64,000 bases of DNA, taken from positions 33,078 through 97,077 of the forward strand of contig CAZNOG010000015.1 in NCBI GenBank assembly GCA_964574635.1. Reading direction: 5' to 3'. Within the stretch, counting starts at the first letter, position 1; every line of letters begins with the position of its first letter. The DNA comes from CAZNOG01 sp964574635 (GTDB lineage: Bacteria > Bacteroidota > Bacteroidia > Flavobacteriales_D > Cryomorphaceae). The position numbers and the translations under genes are program-made. Under the pieces are notes generated by a model that made no database searches, was not told the origin of the DNA, and saw nothing but the letters and a program-made list of their open reading frames with translations. Of the stretch, positions 1 through 6,585 are shown one piece after another.

Positions 1-556
1 CGCTTTTGGTGAGCACCGCCAGAGCCGTACCGAGGAAAAAGAGATATAAAAACCGACGGTCCCGGGTTTCGCAGAATGCAAAAAACAACAAGGCCGACAC
101 CGTGGTGAAGGCGGTCAACAAAGCGTCGTAATCGCCCGTGCGGGTGGCGTGGATAGCGATGAAGTTTTGGGACGTCACCAGAGCCAACACGGCGATGATC
201 CCGAACCAATGATTGCGGAGATAACGCATGGAGAATGCGACCAAAGCGATGCAGGTGAACAGGGCCGCGAGCGCCGATGGCAGGCGGATGGCCACTTCGT
301 TCACACCGATGACTTTCATGAAAAACACCTGCATCCAGATCAGCAGCGGTGGTTTGGTGTTCCACATGTCGGGCTCACCCTCGAAATGCGTCACGATAAA
401 GTCGCCGTTCAGATACATCTCCAAGGCGTTTACCGCGAGCCGAGACTCGTCCCAGATGCGGATCGGAAGGCTGCCCAAGTGGCCGAAAATGGGCATATAG
501 AGCAATGCCGCCAAAAGCAGCAAGGAAATGATGATCCGGTTTTTGGATTGCGCCAT
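1..556 (-). CDS. Membrane glycosyltransferase, PMT/ArnT-like (GT39/GT83 type), partial
   Basis: Only the first 185 residues are inside the window; the gene continues past position 1. ATG at 554-556 opens a protein with a hydrophobic first helix (about residues 8-24), then a non-cytoplasmic loop with WDESRLAVNALEM and, further on, WNTKPPLLIWMQVFF. The acidic pair after the first helix and the KPPL motif are hallmarks of the protein mannosyltransferase/ArnT superfamily, which moves sugars from polyprenyl-phosphate donors at the membrane. Several further hydrophobic helices follow. The acceptor (lipid A, glycoprotein or other) cannot be told from this fragment. A good TTTG-N18-TATATTTG promoter lies just upstream, so this gene is probably the first of its transcript. 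Confidence 0.8.
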   Translation of the reverse strand, partial: MAQSKNRIIISLLLLAALLYMPIFGHLGSLPIRIWDESRLAVNALEMYLNGDFIVTHFEGEPDMWNTKPPLLIWMQVFFMKVIGVNEVAIRLPSALAALFTCIALVAFSMRYLRNHWFGIIAVLALVTSQNFIAIHATRTGDYDALLTAFTTVSALLFFAFCETRDRRFLYLFFLGTALAVLTKS

Positions 557-574
557 CGTCCGATTTGGGTAGGC

Positions 575-604
575 CAAATATATCCTTTTTTCAATGGCGC
601 CAAA
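575..604 (-). promoter_or_regulatory. Bacteroidota-type promoter of the glycosyltransferase gene
   Basis: On the minus strand the -7 box TATATTTG (575-582) matches the TAnnTTTG consensus exactly and is preceded, after an 18-base spacer, by TTTG (601-604), the -33 element. The ATG at 556 lies about 19 bases after the box, so the leader is very short. This is the best two-element promoter in the window. Confidence 0.65.
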
Positions 605-721
605 GTCCGTTTTCACCTCCACGGCGTTCGCTATCCATGGAAGTGAACCAAGGCGAAATCGGCTTTTGCCGGCTCTCGGGGGCGGCTTGTTGTAGGAGGA
701 TTTCTTGTTTTGGGGAAGGGG

Positions 722-1157
722 TAAAAACAGTACGGCGGACGAAATCTTCCGATTTGGTCCGCCGCATTATCCAAACCGCCGTAGCGGATTTTGGCAATGG
801 TCGATGTACAGTTCACAAACTTCCGATAGCGCAGGGCCATCTTCTGGTCTTCCACGAAGCCGCCATCCATTTGATTCGTCGATTCGACAATCACCGTGTG
901 GTTGGTCGAAACTTCGGAGCGGGTATTTCCTGGGAAACTCCATCCGGACGAATATCTAGGATCGCCGGTACTCAATCGGACCTTTACAGAATCCGAAATT
1001 CACATCGTTCGGCATGGAATCGAAATTCTTTCAAACTCGGTCTGACCCGAATTCTTCACCGTACGATGACCGTACTCGAAGCAAAGGGATTGAACCCTTT
1101 CAACTTCACCTCGAGAAAACTCCACCCCGTTGGGCGGGCTTGCTATCTCTCGATCGA
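722..1157 (-). ncRNA. Candidate structured ncRNA, copy 1 of 3
   Basis: Predicted transcript of about 436 nt on the minus strand, from about 7 bases after the TATATTTG box (1164-1171) to the T-rich tail (GTTTTTA) after the hairpin at 733-764. It contains a 5' hairpin with stem CCGCCC/GGGTGG and loop AACG (1122-1137), an outer stem TCGAGA/TCTCGA around it, a perfect AAAGGG/CCCTTT hairpin (1083-1100) and GTACG/CGTAC further on, then a diverged middle. The terminal hairpin has a GGAA tetraloop in this orientation. I do not recognise an RNA family; function unknown. Confidence 0.6.
733..764 (-). terminator. Intrinsic terminator of candidate ncRNA copy 1
   Basis: Inverted repeat CGGCGGAC...GTCCGCCG with an inner AAATC/GATTT stem and one C-C mismatch; minus-strand loop GGAA. 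Followed on the minus strand by TACTGTTTTTA. Confidence 0.6.
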
Positions 1158-1163
1158 CTATGT

Positions 1164-1256
1164 CAAATATAGGCATCGAAAGCGGCTGTTTCCTAATTAT
1201 TTAACGCGTACTTATCCACTGCGTTTCCACAAGGGTTTTCAACAATTGTTGATAAC
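1164..1256 (-). promoter_or_regulatory. Promoter and upstream element of candidate ncRNA copy 1
   Basis: -7 box TATATTTG (1164-1171, minus strand). No convincing -33 TTTG is seen at the expected distance. Sixty-nine bases upstream of the box lies the 14-base palindrome TCAACAATTGTTGA (1239-1252), preceded on the plus strand by TTATCCACT (1212-1220) and TTTCCACAA, both close to the DnaA box TTATCCACA. The same arrangement stands before all three copies. Confidence 0.5.
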
Positions 1257-1383
1257 TGCCGGAAGCCCTTTGGATGTGGGAAAGTTGCGCGTCTGCGACG
1301 ATATGGAACTGCGTTGCGTGTTGAAACGGGTGGTAAACCGACCGGAACAGTTTGGTTGTACGGTGGAGGGGTCAGGGGCGAAT

Positions 1384-1818
1384 ATAAAACAGTACGGCGG
1401 ACGAAATCTTCCGATTTGGTCCGCCGTTTTTTCCGATCCGCCTTGGCGATTTCGGAAAAAGTCATTCTACAGTCGGCGAGCTTCCGACGGCGACGAAGCG
1501 CAGTCTTCTGATTTTCGAGGTTCTGAAGTTTGCAGTAGACCCAATGCGATGCCCGTGGGCACGAATCGGTCGGTTCGGTGGTGATTCTTGCGAATGGTCC
1601 ACCGCGTGCACGTCAAAGCGGTCAGACACTCCTCCACGGTTCTCGCAATCCATGGAATGCGCACCTACGGGCCACGGGAACTTGCGTTCTTTCAATCCCG
1701 ACGGGTGTCGAAGATCTTGGGCCGTTCAGGTGTGTCGTGTGTCCAAATTCGAATGTACGTCTTGGATCACCTCGGGAAAATCCCGCCCCGTTGGGCGGGC
1801 TTGCTTTCTCTCGAACAA
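1384..1818 (-). ncRNA. Candidate structured ncRNA, copy 2 of 3
   Basis: Same architecture and length (about 435 nt) as its neighbours: TACATTTG box at 1825-1832, 5' hairpin CCCGCCC-AACG-GGGCGGG (1782-1799, seven perfect pairs), diverged middle, then the terminal hairpin 1395-1426 with GGAA loop followed on the minus strand by TACTGTTTTATATT. Near the 3' end it shares CAGAAGA..GCGCT and TCGGAAG with copy 1. On the plus strand this hairpin also happens to be followed by six T residues, so it may stop transcription from both sides. Confidence 0.6.
1395..1426 (-). terminator. Intrinsic terminator of candidate ncRNA copy 2
   Basis: Identical hairpin to that at 733-764, GGAA loop on the minus strand, tail TACTGTTTTATATT on the minus strand and TTTTTT on the plus strand. 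Confidence 0.6.
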
Positions 1819-1824
1819 CTGTGT

Positions 1825-1917
1825 CAAATGTAATGAACCGGATTTCCCGATCACCGAATCGGATCGGGTAAGTTTCCACCGGGCATCCACAAGGGTTATG
1901 AACAATTGTTGAAAACC
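1825..1917 (-). promoter_or_regulatory. Promoter and upstream element of candidate ncRNA copy 2
   Basis: -7 box TACATTTG (1825-1832, minus strand); palindromic core GAACAATTGTTG (1900-1911) 68 bases upstream, flanked by ATCCACAAGGG on the plus strand. A consensus -33 element is not visible. Confidence 0.5.
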
Positions 1918-1952
1918 CTGCATCGTGGTGTCGAGAATCGGCGGAGGTGCGG

Positions 1953-2389
1953 AAAAAAGTACGGCGGACGAAATCTTGCGATTTGGTCCGCCGTGTTCCC
2001 GATCGGTCGTAACCGATCGAAAATCGATCGTTCTCCATGCGACTCGTTTCGCGCGTTGCGCGCTCTCAAATTCAAAAGTCCCGAAAGATGCGTGGGCACC
2101 GGGGGTGAGTGATCCTTGAACCACCTACCCCGCTTTGCCGTGCGTCGCAACGGAAGAACCGTGCAACAACCGACGGGGGTACAATCCGCGAGTCTCGCGC
2201 CTGCGGATCGCCATCTCGGGATGTATGGAACGATGTTCTTTCAACCCTCGGCCTTTACGAATCGAGATCCGTGCGGACCCGGGGTCTTTATCCCTCGATG
2301 TGTGTCACCGAATGAAAAAGACGTTCGCCTCCTTCAACCACTTTTGATTTCCGCCACCCCGTTGGGTGGACGAGCCGTATCTCGAACGA
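1953..2389 (-). ncRNA. Candidate structured ncRNA, copy 3 of 3
   Basis: Most diverged copy, about 437 nt. TACATTTG box at 2396-2403; 5' hairpin CCACCC-AACG-GGGTGG (2354-2369), in which the third pair is A-T where copy 2 has G-C and copy 1 a G-U wobble. The terminal hairpin (1962-1993) carries a GCAA loop instead of GGAA, still a GNRA tetraloop, and is followed by ACTTTTTTCC, the best terminator tail of the three. Promoter-to-terminator distance (403) matches the other copies (400, 399). Confidence 0.58.
1962..1993 (-). terminator. Intrinsic terminator of candidate ncRNA copy 3
   Basis: Same stem with a GCAA loop on the minus strand, followed by TACTTTTTTCC. Confidence 0.6.
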
Positions 2390-2395
2390 CCAATT

Positions 2396-2490
2396 CAAAT
2401 GTAAGGGCTTCGGCGGTGGAAAACGAATGATTTGACTCCGAGATATTCACGACGTGTCCACAGGGTTTTTGAACAATTGTTCATAACCCC
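2396..2490 (-). promoter_or_regulatory. Promoter and upstream element of candidate ncRNA copy 3
   Basis: -7 box TACATTTG (2396-2403, minus strand); perfect 12-base palindrome GAACAATTGTTC (2471-2482) 68 bases upstream, next to GTCCACAGGG. Spacing matches copies 1 and 2. Confidence 0.5.
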
Positions 2491-2601
2491 CGGAAAGGTC
2501 GGTGGAATGTCGCGGGAATCCCCGTAACTTGCATTGAAATGCCGAGCAAAAACCCGTCAACATTTTGGGTGCTCGGGTGTTGAACACCAAAAATTTCATA
2601 C

Positions 2602-3537
2602 ATGGAAAACAAAGTCCGGGGCCTCCACCACCTCACCGCCATCGCCGGAAACGCCAAAAGGAACCTCCAGTTCTACACCAAAATTTTGGGACTGCGACTG
2701 GTGAAACGCACCGTCAATTTCGACGATCCCTACACCTACCACTTGTATTACGGCGACGAAACGGGGAGTCCGGGTTCCATTCTGACCTTCTTCCCCTGGG
2801 ATGGAGTCCGCCAAGGCGTGCGCGGAGTGGGCATGGCGACGGAATTCGGATTTTCGGTACCGGAGGGCAGCATGGACTTTTGGCTCGACCGGTTCAAAAA
2901 AAACCGCATCACCTATAATAACCCCGCCACGAAATTCGGTGAGACCTACCTCACCTTCCTCGACCCGGACGGGTTGAAAATGGAAATGACCGTCGCCGAC
3001 AAACCCGACGGGCGCAAAGCGTGGAAGGTCGACGACATCCCCGAAGAAATGGCCGTCAGAGGTTTTCATCAAGTGACCATCTCTTTGACGGAATCGGAAA
3101 GGACGGCCCGCGTGTTGAACGAGGCCCTGGGATACGAATTCGAAGCCCAAGAAACCAACAGGATGCGGTTCCGCACTTCCTCGGTGGAACACGGGGCGAT
3201 CATCGACTTGGTGGAAGTGCCTGGTGAAAGAACCGGTTTGGTGGCCGGTGGTACCCTCCACCACGTGGCGTTTTGCGTCGACCACCGCGACGATTCCATG
3301 GAGCTCCGCGAGAAACTTCTCGACATGGGTCTCTCCCCCACTCCCTTGATCGATAGAAACTATTTCGAATCGGTGTACTTCCGGGAACCGGGGGGAACGC
3401 TCTTCGAAATCGCCACGCGCAAACCGGGATTTCTGGTTGACGAGTCGAAGGAGGAACTGGGAACAGCCCTCAAATTGCCCAAACAATACGAAAAACGAAG
3501 GGAAGAACTCGAGGACGCTCTTCCGGAACTCGATTGA
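2602..3537 (+). CDS. Ring-cleaving dioxygenase / glyoxalase (VOC) family, MhqO-like
   Basis: A 311-residue protein with two tandem vicinal-oxygen-chelate halves. The first opens with HHLTAIAG (residues 9-16), the expected first metal ligand, and continues to FLDPDG; the second begins around RGFHQVTISL (about 153) and holds LHHVAFCVDH (about 220) and TLFEIAT (about 266). Members such as Bacillus MhqO/MhqA take part in detoxifying quinones and aromatic electrophiles, though the substrate of most homologues is unproven. The next gene encodes an MhqD-like hydrolase two bases downstream, the same pairing as in the Bacillus mhq operon, which supports this role. No MhqR-type repressor is next to it. 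ATG start is clear; the family length is about 310. Confidence 0.85.
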   Translation: MENKVRGLHHLTAIAGNAKRNLQFYTKILGLRLVKRTVNFDDPYTYHLYYGDETGSPGSILTFFPWDGVRQGVRGVGMATEFGFSVPEGSMDFWLDRFKKNRITYNNPATKFGETYLTFLDPDGLKMEMTVADKPDGRKAWKVDDIPEEMAVRGFHQVTISLTESERTARVLNEALGYEFEAQETNRMRFRTSSVEHGAIIDLVEVPGERTGLVAGGTLHHVAFCVDHRDDSMELREKLLDMGLSPTPLIDRNYFESVYFREPGGTLFEIATRKPGFLVDESKEELGTALKLPKQYEKRREELEDALPELD

Positions 3538-3539
3538 AA

Positions 3540-4178
3540 ATGAAGAAGTACGCAACCATGTACCGCGACGTCGGCGAGGACACTCCCGCATTGATCATGA
3601 TCCACGGACGTGGGTCGTCGGGGGATGAATTCATTTCCTTCGCGCCCCACCTCGGCGTGGACGACTTTTCGGTACTGGCGCCGAATGCGCCGGACAGAAC
3701 GTGGTACCCCTATTCCTTCATCGCACCCGTGGAGGAAAACCGACCTGCATTGGACCGTTCATTGGCTCTGATCGACGAGGCGGTGAAGGAAATCGTCGGG
3801 GCGGGAGTGCCCGAAAGAGGGATCGCGCTTCTCGGCTTTTCACAAGGCGCTTGTCTGGCCCTGGAATACGCCGCGAGGAATGCGCGGAGGTACGGCGGGG
3901 TGATCGCCTTTACCGGTGGGTTGATCGGTAGGGATTTGGAAGAGAGCCGGTACCGGGGAGATTTCGACGGAACCCCGGTGTACATCGGAACGAGCGATCC
4001 GGACCCTCACGTGCCGGTCACGAGGGTGCGCGAGAGCGAGAAATTGCTGAAATCCCTCGGTGCGGAGGTAGAGGTTCAGGTATTTCCAAACATGGGCCAC
4101 GGCATCGTGGAAGAGGAAATCGAAAAGGCGAAAGGAGTGCTGGAAAATGTGCGGAAGTGGATGAAAAATGCGCGGTAA
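3540..4178 (+). CDS. Alpha/beta hydrolase, phospholipase/carboxylesterase family, MhqD-like
   Basis: About 212 residues from the ATG at 3540 (a TTG at 3534 overlapping the previous stop is a weaker start). The oxyanion loop HGRGSS, the nucleophile elbow GFSQGA (Ser about 106), an acid in TSDPDPHVP and a C-terminal His in NMGHG give a full catalytic triad for a cytoplasmic serine esterase. No signal peptide. The stop of the upstream MhqO-like gene is two bases before this start, so the two are surely cotranscribed and probably act in the same electrophile or quinone defence. The natural ester is unknown. Confidence 0.88.
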   Translation: MKKYATMYRDVGEDTPALIMIHGRGSSGDEFISFAPHLGVDDFSVLAPNAPDRTWYPYSFIAPVEENRPALDRSLALIDEAVKEIVGAGVPERGIALLGFSQGACLALEYAARNARRYGGVIAFTGGLIGRDLEESRYRGDFDGTPVYIGTSDPDPHVPVTRVRESEKLLKSLGAEVEVQVFPNMGHGIVEEEIEKAKGVLENVRKWMKNAR

Positions 4179-4201
4179 AACCGATCCGGCCGCGTGACGA
4201 C

Positions 4202-4223
4202 CCACCCACAAAAACCCAAAACC
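4202..4223 (-). repeat. Dispersed GGGTTTTTGTGGGTG motif
   Basis: Copy of the window-wide motif, read on the minus strand, about 50 bases past the 3' end of tRNA-Pro on that strand. Confidence 0.55.
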
Positions 4224-4271
4224 TTCGTCCGCATCCCTGCGCCGAAACGGCTGCAGGAATGAGGACATCGG

Positions 4272-4348
4272 TGGTCGGGATGACTGGATTCGAACCAGCG
4301 ACCCCCACGTCCCGAACGTGGTGCGCTACCGGACTGCGCTACATCCCG
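4272..4348 (-). tRNA. tRNA-Pro(CGG)
   Basis: Minus-strand cloverleaf. Acceptor CGGGATG pairs with CATCCCG, anticodon stem CCACG/CGTGG encloses loop TTCGGGA (anticodon CGG, codon CCG), T-loop TTCGAAT. The discriminator A is followed by an encoded CCA (complement at 4272-4274). Confidence 0.95.
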
Positions 4349-4359
4349 ATTTCCGGTGG

Positions 4360-4435
4360 TGGAGCCTCCTACAGGACTTGAACCTGCGACCTACGCTTTA
4401 CGAAAGCGTCGCTCTACCAGCTGAGCTAAGGAGGC
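4360..4435 (-). tRNA. tRNA-Thr(CGT)
   Basis: Minus-strand cloverleaf, 11 bases upstream of tRNA-Pro(CGG) and surely in the same transcript. Acceptor GCCTCCT/AGGAGGC, anticodon stem ACGCT/AGCGT with loop TTCGTAA (anticodon CGT, codon ACG), T-loop TTCAAGT, discriminator T and encoded CCA. Confidence 0.95.
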
Positions 4436-4635
4436 AACAAAGCCTTTCGGAGCGCGGCAGGTTGCCCCGTCATCAGGCGCGGCAAATTTAGCAGAGTTAT
4501 CCGGTAATTTAAAACCCCGTGACAAAATTTCTCCCAACGCATTATAGGCGCGGATTCGGGCGGTTCATTTCCCTCGTTGTCGCGGGGCGACCAAGGCCGG
4601 ATGTGGTACATTCGCAGCGTTCCGACCCCGCGAAA

Positions 4636-4884
4636 ATGGCCGATATGACTCCCGACCCCAACGTGTTGAAAGACGTGGTAACCAAGAAAATGCCCTACGG
4701 CAAATACAAGGACTCCCTGATTTGCGACTTGCCGGTGCATTACTTGGAATGGTTCAAGCGAAACGGTTTTCCCAAGGGGAAACTCGGCGTGTGGATGGAA
4801 ACGGTGTACGAAATTCGCCTCAATGGTTTGGAGGACGTTTTGCGTGCCCTGAAATCGCGGTTCTCTCCCAAAATCCCCCGGTGA
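4636..4884 (+). CDS. DUF3820 family small protein
   Basis: An 82-residue cytoplasmic protein. After a short N-terminus comes the family core: VTKKMPYGKYKDSLICDLP, then YLEWFKRNGFPKGKLG. DUF3820 members (formerly grouped as putative quorum-sensing-regulated or YpeB-like proteins) are small, have no proven reaction, and the MPFGKY motif recalls exonuclease-associated domains; I assign no function. ATG at 4636 is chosen because the conserved part begins about ten residues later; upstream in-frame sequence is not conserved in type. A TACATTCG sequence 30 bases upstream may be its -7 box. Confidence 0.8.
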   Translation: MADMTPDPNVLKDVVTKKMPYGKYKDSLICDLPVHYLEWFKRNGFPKGKLGVWMETVYEIRLNGLEDVLRALKSRFSPKIPR

Positions 4885-4936
4885 ATCGCCGGTTTTCGAC
4901 GAATATGATTTTAATGCGAATTCCCGCAATGTTTTC

Positions 4937-4944
4937 TATCTTTG
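4937..4944 (+). promoter_or_regulatory. -7 box TATCTTTG of tRNA-Pro(TGG)
   Basis: Exact TAnnTTTG match 50 bases before the mature tRNA 5' end. No clear -33 TTTG. Confidence 0.5.
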
Positions 4945-4994
4945 CGCCCGTTTTCCACGGCTCTTGCACCGCAGGTGATAAAGCCGGGAAGATT

Positions 4995-5068
4995 CGGGGT
5001 GTGGCGCAGTCCGGCAGCGCACCTGCTTTGGGAGCAGGGGGCCGCAGGTTCGAATCCTGCCACCCCGA
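4995..5068 (+). tRNA. tRNA-Pro(TGG)
   Basis: Acceptor CGGGGTG/CACCCCG, anticodon stem CCTGC/GCAGG with loop TTTGGGA (anticodon TGG), T-loop TTCGAAT. Discriminator A is followed by CGA, so CCA is not encoded, unlike the three other tRNAs in the window. Confidence 0.95.
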
Positions 5069-5090
5069 CGAAGTTTAAAAACACATTAAA

Positions 5091-5128
5091 AAACACTGAA
5101 AATCACAAGTTTTCGGTGTTTTTTTTTT
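5091..5128 (+). terminator. Intrinsic terminator after tRNA-Pro(TGG)
   Basis: Stem AACACTGAAAA/TTTTCGGTGTT (one G-U) with loop TCACAAG, then a run of ten or more T. Confidence 0.85.
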
Positions 5129-5296
5129 GTTTTGGGCCGCAGGGATCACCCGCTTTGACACCCGCGTGCCGCCGTGGATAGCCCGTACGGCTCCGTTTTT
5201 TTCACTTCCCGGAAGACCAACGATTTCCACTTCGTCCCATCGACGGGATACGCCCTTTCCATCGGAAAAGCACTATACAAAAGAAAGTTAAGTGTT

Positions 5297-5304
5297 ATCT
5301 TTGC
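5297..5304 (+). promoter_or_regulatory. -7 box TATCTTTG of the LLM oxidoreductase gene
   Basis: Exact consensus match about 120 bases before the ATG at 5423. The rest of the 5069-5422 gap holds the tRNA terminator and a roughly 110-base leader in which I see no riboswitch. Confidence 0.5.
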
Positions 5305-5422
5305 ACTTCAAAAGGGCATCCTAATAATTCGGGAATTCGCCGGCTGTAGACGCCGCACCGAAAGTGCCCCGGCATCGGCGCGGACCATCACCGTTCCGAC
5401 GCATTACGAGAGAAACGACGCT

Positions 5423-6457
5423 ATGAAAAAAGGAAAAACAGCTTATTCAATTCTGGAATTGGCCATGGTCTCCGAAGGACAGACCATGCAACAAACATTG
5501 CACAACACCGCGGACGTCGCGAAGGAGGGCGAGAGAAGCGGGTACGAGCGCATCTGGTTCGCCGAGCACCACAACGCCCCCAACATCGGGAGCAGCGCCA
5601 CTTCCCTCCTCATCGGCTACGCCGCGGAAAACACCAAAACCATCCGCGTAGGTTCGGGAGGAGTCATGCTCCCCAACCACTCCCCCCTCATTATCGCCGA
5701 ACAATTCGGAACCTTGGCGCATCTGTATCCCGGACGCATCGACCTTGGTTTGGGACGAGCACCGGGGACCGACCAACTGACCGCCCAAGCGATAAAATCC
5801 GATTTTTTCCACGCCACCCACCAATTTCCCAACGAAGTGGAGGCCATCCAAAGGTACTTTTCGGCCGAAAACAGCACCGGAGCCGTGCGCGCGCCCATCG
5901 CCGAGGGGGTCGAAGTGCCGATCTTCATTCTCGGGTCCAGCACGGACAGCGCCCACCTCGCCGCCAAAATGGGTTTGCCATACGCGTTCGCCAGCCATTT
6001 TGCCACTACGCATCTGTTTGACGCGCTGAGCATCTACCACCGCGAATTCCAACCTTCGCAATATTTGGCCGAACCCTACACCATCGCGGGAGTCAACGTC
6101 ATGATGGCCGATACCGACGCGGAAGCCGAAAAGCTTTTCACCAGCATGGTCCGCATGTTTATCGGCGTGCTGACTCGTGACAACAAGCCCTTGCAACCGC
6201 CTACCGAAATGACGGCCGACTTGAGACAGGCATTGGAGCACCCTACCCTGCACCAAATGTTGAAATATTCCTTCGTCGGCGGCAAAGAAAAGGTGGAGAA
6301 GGAAATCCGCGATTTTATCGACCGAACACAGGTAAACGAACTCATCACCGTGTCGTCGATGTACGATCACAACGACAGGGTGAAATCCATCCGACTGTTT
6401 GCCGAATTGATGGAGAAAATCAACGAGGGAAAAAAGGAAGAGGTGCGCGCATCCTGA
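5423..6457 (+). CDS. LLM-class flavin-dependent oxidoreductase (luciferase-like monooxygenase, YhbW/MsnO8 group)
   Basis: A 344-residue TIM-barrel flavoprotein. Diagnostic stretches are the N-terminal YSILELAMVSEGQ, WFAEHHN (about residue 50), the VGSGGVMLPNHSPL strand, EQFGTLAHLYPGRIDLGLGRAPG and the late PYAFASHF. These define the MsnO8/YhbW subgroup of bacterial-luciferase-like proteins, which use reduced FMN supplied by a partner reductase; the physiological substrate is unknown for nearly all of them. No reductase gene lies nearby and the gene appears monocistronic. ATG at 5423 fits the family start; the longer upstream reading frame crosses the promoter and is not used. Confidence 0.9.
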   Translation: MKKGKTAYSILELAMVSEGQTMQQTLHNTADVAKEGERSGYERIWFAEHHNAPNIGSSATSLLIGYAAENTKTIRVGSGGVMLPNHSPLIIAEQFGTLAHLYPGRIDLGLGRAPGTDQLTAQAIKSDFFHATHQFPNEVEAIQRYFSAENSTGAVRAPIAEGVEVPIFILGSSTDSAHLAAKMGLPYAFASHFATTHLFDALSIYHREFQPSQYLAEPYTIAGVNVMMADTDAEAEKLFTSMVRMFIGVLTRDNKPLQPPTEMTADLRQALEHPTLHQMLKYSFVGGKEKVEKEIRDFIDRTQVNELITVSSMYDHNDRVKSIRLFAELMEKINEGKKEEVRAS

Positions 6458-6585
6458 ACCACGTCTTGATTGATCCGGAACCGCCCGCGATCGTGGAATA
6501 ACCCGATCGGGGTCTTCCCCAACTCGTCGATCGAGTGAAATTCCCGCCGTGTTTGCCGACGCCTAAATACCGTATTTTCGGACCC

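Larger units (their letters stand above)
722..2490 (-). repeat. Array of three degenerate tandem cassettes (about 530 bp of conserved blocks each, 570-660 bp period)
   Basis: The only long gene-free stretch in the window. The same blocks recur in the same order three times: a GC-rich hairpin (733, 1395, 1962), TTCTTTCAA (1026, 1687, 2236), CCCCGTTGGG (1125, 1786, 2357), CAAATnTA (1164, 1825, 2396) and AACAATTGTT (1241, 1901, 2472). Hairpin-to-CCCCGT offsets are 392, 391 and 395 bases and hairpin-to-palindrome offsets about 507, 505 and 509, so the units are true duplications with nearly constant length. Sequence between blocks has diverged strongly. No conserved protein reading frame runs through them; the only shared peptide is a translation of the hairpin itself. 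Confidence 0.85.

Noticed and set aside
565..2430. Several open reading frames in the 2-kb array, some sharing RRTKS-x-DFVRRT
   Set aside because: The shared peptide is only the translated terminator hairpin; flanking residues differ between copies and the frames are not kept relative to the conserved blocks.
722..2490. CRISPR array or insertion-sequence remnants
   Set aside because: Three long, diverged units with constant internal structure, no short identical repeats with spacers, no transposase fragment and no target duplication seen.
557..2601. The array as the chromosomal replication origin
   Set aside because: DnaA-like words and divergent flanking genes are suggestive, but there is no dnaA or other origin-linked gene, most boxes are imperfect, and the repeats fit transcription units better. 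GC skew would decide.
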